Part shown: positions 59,718 through 64,000 of the stretch, piece by piece | How positions within the stretch are numbered: the first letter of the stretch is position 1 | How the letters are laid out: each line of letters begins with the position of its first letter | DNA from: Beroe ovata | Taxonomy: Eukaryota; Ctenophora; Nuda; Beroida; Beroidae | Assembly: GCA_946803715.1 (NCBI GenBank) | Contig: CAMPET010000089.1 | Location: forward strand, 53,867-117,866 | Length of the DNA stretch: 64,000 nt | Direction of reading: 5' to 3' | Translations under genes and position numbers: made by a program | The notes under the pieces: model-generated | What the model was told of the DNA's origin: nothing | Databases searched by the model: none | What the model saw: the letters and a program-made list of their open reading frames with translations, nothing else

Positions 59718-61948
59718 CACTCACAAAACAGTTAGGATGAGTGGTAGAACGATGGGCAGAATAACGTAGATAAAGTAGAGCAGAGTGTACAGTCGCCAAT
59801 TCATCATGACACTCTCGCCCAAATCCTGGGACAGGAAGTTATCTTCTCTCTAAGACTATTGATTCCTCAAACTAACCACATTACCACATGGTGGCATCGT
59901 GTCATTATAGTAAGTTCTGGCTGCAGAAGTACTGGGCACTGGTGAGTGCAGCTTCAACGATGGAAGCCGGAAGGGGTAGGATTTGTTATGATGATAATTT
60001 ATGTATCCGATTTTATCGGTTTACTTGGTTCTTATCACAAGGAACCCACCTCTAAGTTCCACGTGCACACCGAAATGTAGTGGAATGAGTAGTACTTCTT
60101 GTTAAGGAATGGAGAGCAGGAGGCTGTGAAGGAGATCAGCCACAGGGTGAGGATTATTTTCCGGTACACCGCCACCGAGACGTAGATGCGGTGTTCACGG
60201 GGATACAGGATCGTTAGCCACCTGAAGAGCCACATTGTAGTGAGGTGAAAAGTGAGGAGATGACTTATATTGTGGTGAGGAAATGATCGGTATTCGTGAG
60301 GAAATGGGGTGGTGAGTGAATGTGAGATTAAAAGTGAGTGAGGAATAGAGGGCATGGGTGAGTGAGGTGAGTCGCTCAACCTATTCAATTCTATTTTAGG
60401 ATATTGCTATCATTTGATTATCAATGAACATAATACGTCTGGTGGTGCCGTTGAATATTGTAGTAGTGTAATGATCATGTCAAGCATCATGATAGATTTT
60501 AATCATGAGTACATGACAGTTTCAGATGACTATGATCAACCTTTAATATATTGAATCTCAAACTTTAATTTCAAGGCTCAGATATATAATTGAAATACCT
60601 ATCCATTGCACGTGTCAGCTCGAATACGAAAATTGCTCCAAACGTCAATATTCTCACAGCACGGTTTCATGTGGAATTAAATGCTAATGAACTATGAGTT
60701 GGATAGTTTAACTCCATATTTGGGGTTATGGGCTAAGGTTGTACAGATTACTCATGATATTTGGCTTGCATGGGTCTTGACTCTTGAGATCTCATCAACA
60801 GAGTGAGAAAGGTCTGGTTGAGACCTTTTTATCCAGAAAACCTATTACAATCTATGTGTAAATCTCTCTATCAAAGTCAAGAAACAGTGCCTCATGTACA
60901 GACAGTTTCACATCTGAAAACGGTTTCAGATGACGTGTTTCTCCGTTTCGTTACCTGTCGAATGTAAGGAATAGGATGAGCTGGACAGTTGTTTTGCTGA
61001 CAACGTTATACATGAACCCCGAGATGTTGCAGTACATCTTGAGGAGGGTGTTGCTCTGCGATAATTCAGCAACATACAGCGACCGTCCCTGATGGGAGCG
61101 GGGGTAGAGGGGGGGGTAAAGGAGGGGGTTTGGGGATACGGTCGGGAACAGAAAATGTGCATAATCCTTTGTATGTTTCAGTTTAACTGATCAGTTCCCA
61201 ATAATGTACTCGATTTTTAACTAGTTCTCCTTGTTTCAGCACATGGCCCTTCCCCTAGATAAGACAGTGATATGACAGTGTCATGACAGTGTCATGACAG
61301 CATGACACACTCAGTAACACTCACCATGAGATGAGAGAAGATGGAGAATGGAGCACAAACACAACACAGGACCACATCCCCTGCTAGCAAGTGGAAGTAG
61401 ATGTAGAAGCTCACGTTCACCTTACCCCGCTGGATCTTCCTCCAAAACTCCGATATCATGACAAGGTTGAAGAGAATGCTCAATCCTGTCATCGTTCCTG
61501 CCGGCGCACAGGTTTGTCTTTTCATAAACCAGTGATTACTCGCTACATAGAGGTGATTTCATAAACAGGATTTATTGGGCAGGTACTGGTTGTTAAATAC
61601 CGTCGTGCAGGTTTGTAATAGTGTTCTCATAATGAATCAGTGATTTCATAGGAATTAGGAAGGCTCTTGTCTATTAGTACAGGCGGGTACTGCTGGTTTA
61701 ATACGCTCCGCGGTTAGACTAAGCGGTTTTATAGGCAGCTAACTTGAGCTGGTCGGTTGTGTCAGAGCATAGTTTAACAATTAATAGTTGCATGCGTTGC
61801 ATAAAATTCATGACGACTTCAGCCGCCATAAATCGTATCAATTTAGTGCCGATTTGAGATCTCACTTACCTAACACAATACCGATGGCGTAGTCCACTGT
61901 CAAATCGGTGGGAACTTGTTGAGGGTAGGAGGACGTAGTTTGACTCAT
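58540..61948 (-). CDS. Orphan class A GPCR (7 exons)
   Basis: Seven-transmembrane rhodopsin-family receptor; ligand unknown. Exons in coding order: 61870-61948, 61325-61497, 60955-61088, 60050-60221, 59725-59825, 59229-59354, 58540-59143. They give 462 residues, all in phase. TM1 spans about 19-43, TM2 has LLAGDVVLCC (LAxxD-type core), TM3 starts at MYC and ends LTFDRWLTIL (DRY variant DRW), and TM4 is LTLWLISFTASC. ECL2 has one Cys (SVCTWN) to pair with the TM3 Cys. TM5 is YVILPIVLPLILTVFFAV, TM6 is TFITLFHIASYAIWHYI and TM7 is YLNAAGNPVFLFF (NPxxY variant NPVFL). A 160-residue Ser/Thr- and Lys-rich cytoplasmic tail follows. There is no long N-terminal ectodomain or signal peptide. Confidence 0.85.
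59658..59718. repeat. (CA)n microsatellite in GPCR intron
   Basis: A CA tract ending 6 bp before the donor of the exon at 59725-59825. Confidence 0.9.
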
Positions 61949-63482
61949 GTTCTATTACGCAGCTGAGGGATGATAAATGATCACCACTCACTTACTTTTC
62001 CGACGATTTCTGTAAAAACTAAGAACTGAACAGAGAGCGCAGCCCGCACGAAGGAACGGCAAAATCTAGTGTTGCACTCATGAAAATGAGAAAACTACTC
62101 CCCACACCCATTCCTGATTTAAACTCACGCTCGGAACTGCCACTCCCAGACTATTATAAAATGTCTCCTAGATCTTGTATTTTTGTGTAACATGTAGGAT
62201 TTATGAGCGGTACAAAGAAATCGAAGAGCGGACTTCAGCGGTGAACCTAATATATCTTGAAGTTGAATCGCGTTCACGCTCAACCTCGAGAAGTCAACGT
62301 CTTTCTGTATGTGTGTGAACTGTGATGTCTCTTATCAGATAAATAAAAACTCTCAAAAGGTGGTTACACCATTTAATCGATTCAAGCTGCGGCGTTTCTC
62401 ATCTTTTCGCTCCCTTGTAATGCAATAAAAAGATGCAATAGAAGATGGATCAGTTGAGGTCGAGACGAAATCACTTATCACAACCTAGCTTGAAGGGACG
62501 TGGTTCAGTTAATTGACAAATGAAGAAATGGTGGTAATTGATTGCGCATTTGATCTAAACTTCTAATTCCTGAACTTCCTATTACATGAACCTATTAAAA
62601 CTGGATATATCCCCATTTGTTTTAAGCGTCTCGGCAAATTGAATTCCCCGCCCAAACGCGCAACTTCGATGTAAAACGTCTAGTCTCTGGATCACAAATT
62701 TGAATACCGCATTTGATTCTGAGATATACAACGCGCAATTATCAATCATACGATCACGCGTGTAAGTGTAACGCTGACACACACGTTTTATCAAGATGTT
62801 CATCATAAATTGAAGTAATCAATAATCATATCATAAACTTTACTAAAAACCAGCAGAAAACGCGTTCTAACGACCGGTCCACGGATGAGCCTTACTTAGT
62901 GGAAGTGAGAGAATCGAAATCGGATGTACCGGGGGGCATATCGTGGGGCATGATCTGACTGCACCAGTATCTGACTGCAGTTCCAGCTCCGATCAAGGTT
63001 GACAGTTCCAATTTCAGGATTAGCACACACACATTACCCCCGTGCGAGTAAGTGGAATCGATCAGCGTCTAGGAGAAATCTGGAAAAGGTGCTCAACAGA
63101 ATATTGCAGACGGAGGTGATCGATCTCTGAGTGGGAGATCACGCAACGTGAGTGTTAGTAGCTCCGAATATAGACGTCTATTATTAATATTTAAATTTTG
63201 AGAGCGTTTATGGGCCCCAAAACCACGTCTCGCATATGGTAACACATGACATAGTTTATGTTGTCAGTTACAACATGTCAACAGTGAGTGAGAGCAAGGG
63301 AGACACGATATTGCAGATACGATTAACTTAATAACTTGGTCACCGAGTCATTTGGAGCGAGTGTGTGTGTATTTGAGGTTATAGTAGTAGCAATGTAATT
63401 ATCCAGTTTGAATGATTGAATTGTATTGGGGCAATACCATTTGGGAGATCAGTGGAAGTGATGTCTGTGCAGGCTTCAGAGT

Positions 63483-63640
63483 GGTGTCGGGATTGAGTGG
63501 TGTCAGTGAGAAGTGGTGTCAGTGAGAAGTGGTGTCAGGATTGAGTGGTGTCAGGATGAAGTGGTGTCAGGGTGATGAGTGGTGTCAGTGAGAAGTGGTG
63601 TCAAGGTGATGAGTGGTGTCAGGGTGATGAGTGGTTGAAG
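63483..63640. repeat. Minisatellite 'gagtggtgtcagtgagaa / ggtgat'
   Basis: About nine 15-20-bp units built on agtggtgtca, with variable linkers. The same core appears at 28448-28545. Confidence 0.85.
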
Positions 63641-63970
63641 TGATTTCACGGTGAATCATCGGCGATTTTATTGACAGATTTTGGCGTCGGGCAATTCCGC
63701 CGTTGAATCGTGTTGTGTGTTAAAGCGAGGGATGTCCTTGAGTGGAGCGCGAGAACGGGTCTCAAAACGGAGTTGTGTCGCGTGGTACATTCAGTCATGA
63801 AATAGGCGCACTGCGCAGGCGTGTTGTGATATTTCAATCCTCAAACATATCGTGTTTATTGCTTCCTTGAACAATAAGCCGGTGAAATCTCGCAAATCTA
63901 CCACTACCGCTCGTTGACGCATGCTCTGTTATCCAGCAGCAACAGCAAGAGCGAAATTGAGGGAGAAAGT

Positions 63971-64000
63971 GTGTGTGTGTGTGTGTGTATGTGTGTGTGT
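63971..64000. repeat. (TG)n microsatellite at window end
   Basis: A TG tract that runs off the window. Confidence 0.9.

Larger units (their letters stand above)
61949..64000. other. Upstream region of the GPCR, no gene seen
   Basis: About 2 kb with no supported coding sequence on either strand. It holds the 'agtggtgtcag' minisatellite (63483-63640) and a terminal (TG)n tract from about 63971. The GPCR promoter should lie in its left part. Confidence 0.4.

Overview
The window is nuclear DNA of an animal. Most genes are split into short exons with GT-AG introns of about 50-700 bp. The gene set is eukaryotic: adaptor complex AP-3, 26S proteasome, Mediator, augmin, condensin II, PP1-type phosphatase, and a class A GPCR. 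A CXorf65 homologue, an augmin HAUS8 homologue and a POMGNT1-type glycosyltransferase with an ILEI-like stem point to Metazoa. Short introns, close gene spacing, several intronless genes and (CA)n/(TG)n tracts with assembly Ns suggest a compact invertebrate genome. A non-bilaterian such as a placozoan is possible, but I cannot fix the taxon from the sequence.

I support fifteen protein-coding genes, with exon models built by hand from reading-frame phase and splice sites. From left to right: AP3D1 (+, 331-6891). PSMD12/Rpn5 (+, 7907-16028), whose 4.5-kb intron holds an oppositely oriented gene for a single-pass membrane protein with acidic repeats (-, 10806-12809). An intronless, divergent N-myristoyltransferase-like gene (-, 16059-17192), tail to tail with PSMD12. 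A divergent PP1-type phosphatase (-, 18555-22400). A PAM2-motif protein with two KH-like domains (-, 24225-33529). Intronless NIT2 (+, 33900-34739). MED31 (+, 35000-35879). A CXorf65 homologue (-, 36139-37510). YLPM1 (-, 39009-46125). Intronless USP10 (-, 46583-48487). Intronless NCAPH2 (-, 48953-50866). HAUS8 (-, 51277-53727). A POMGNT1-like gene (+, 55022-57273). An orphan class A GPCR (-, 58540-61948).

HAUS8, NCAPH2, USP10 and YLPM1 form a head-to-tail block on one strand with gaps of only 410-466 bp. Two GC-rich clusters of short inverted-repeat elements lie just upstream of the PP1-like gene (22.6-23.4 kb) and of HAUS8 (53.8-54.6 kb). One element has clear 19-bp terminal inverted repeats and a 9-bp target-site duplication.

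The observations I rate most interesting are these: a minisatellite beside the PAM2 exon whose units repeat that exon's 5' splice site; the unrecognised PAM2 plus KH-like-pair architecture; the intronless NMT-like gene; two FGDF-type motifs in USP10; apparent loss of the catalytic WDxW region in the POMGNT1-like protein; and the MITE families. All homology statements rest on recognising family motifs by eye. No database search or transcript evidence was available.
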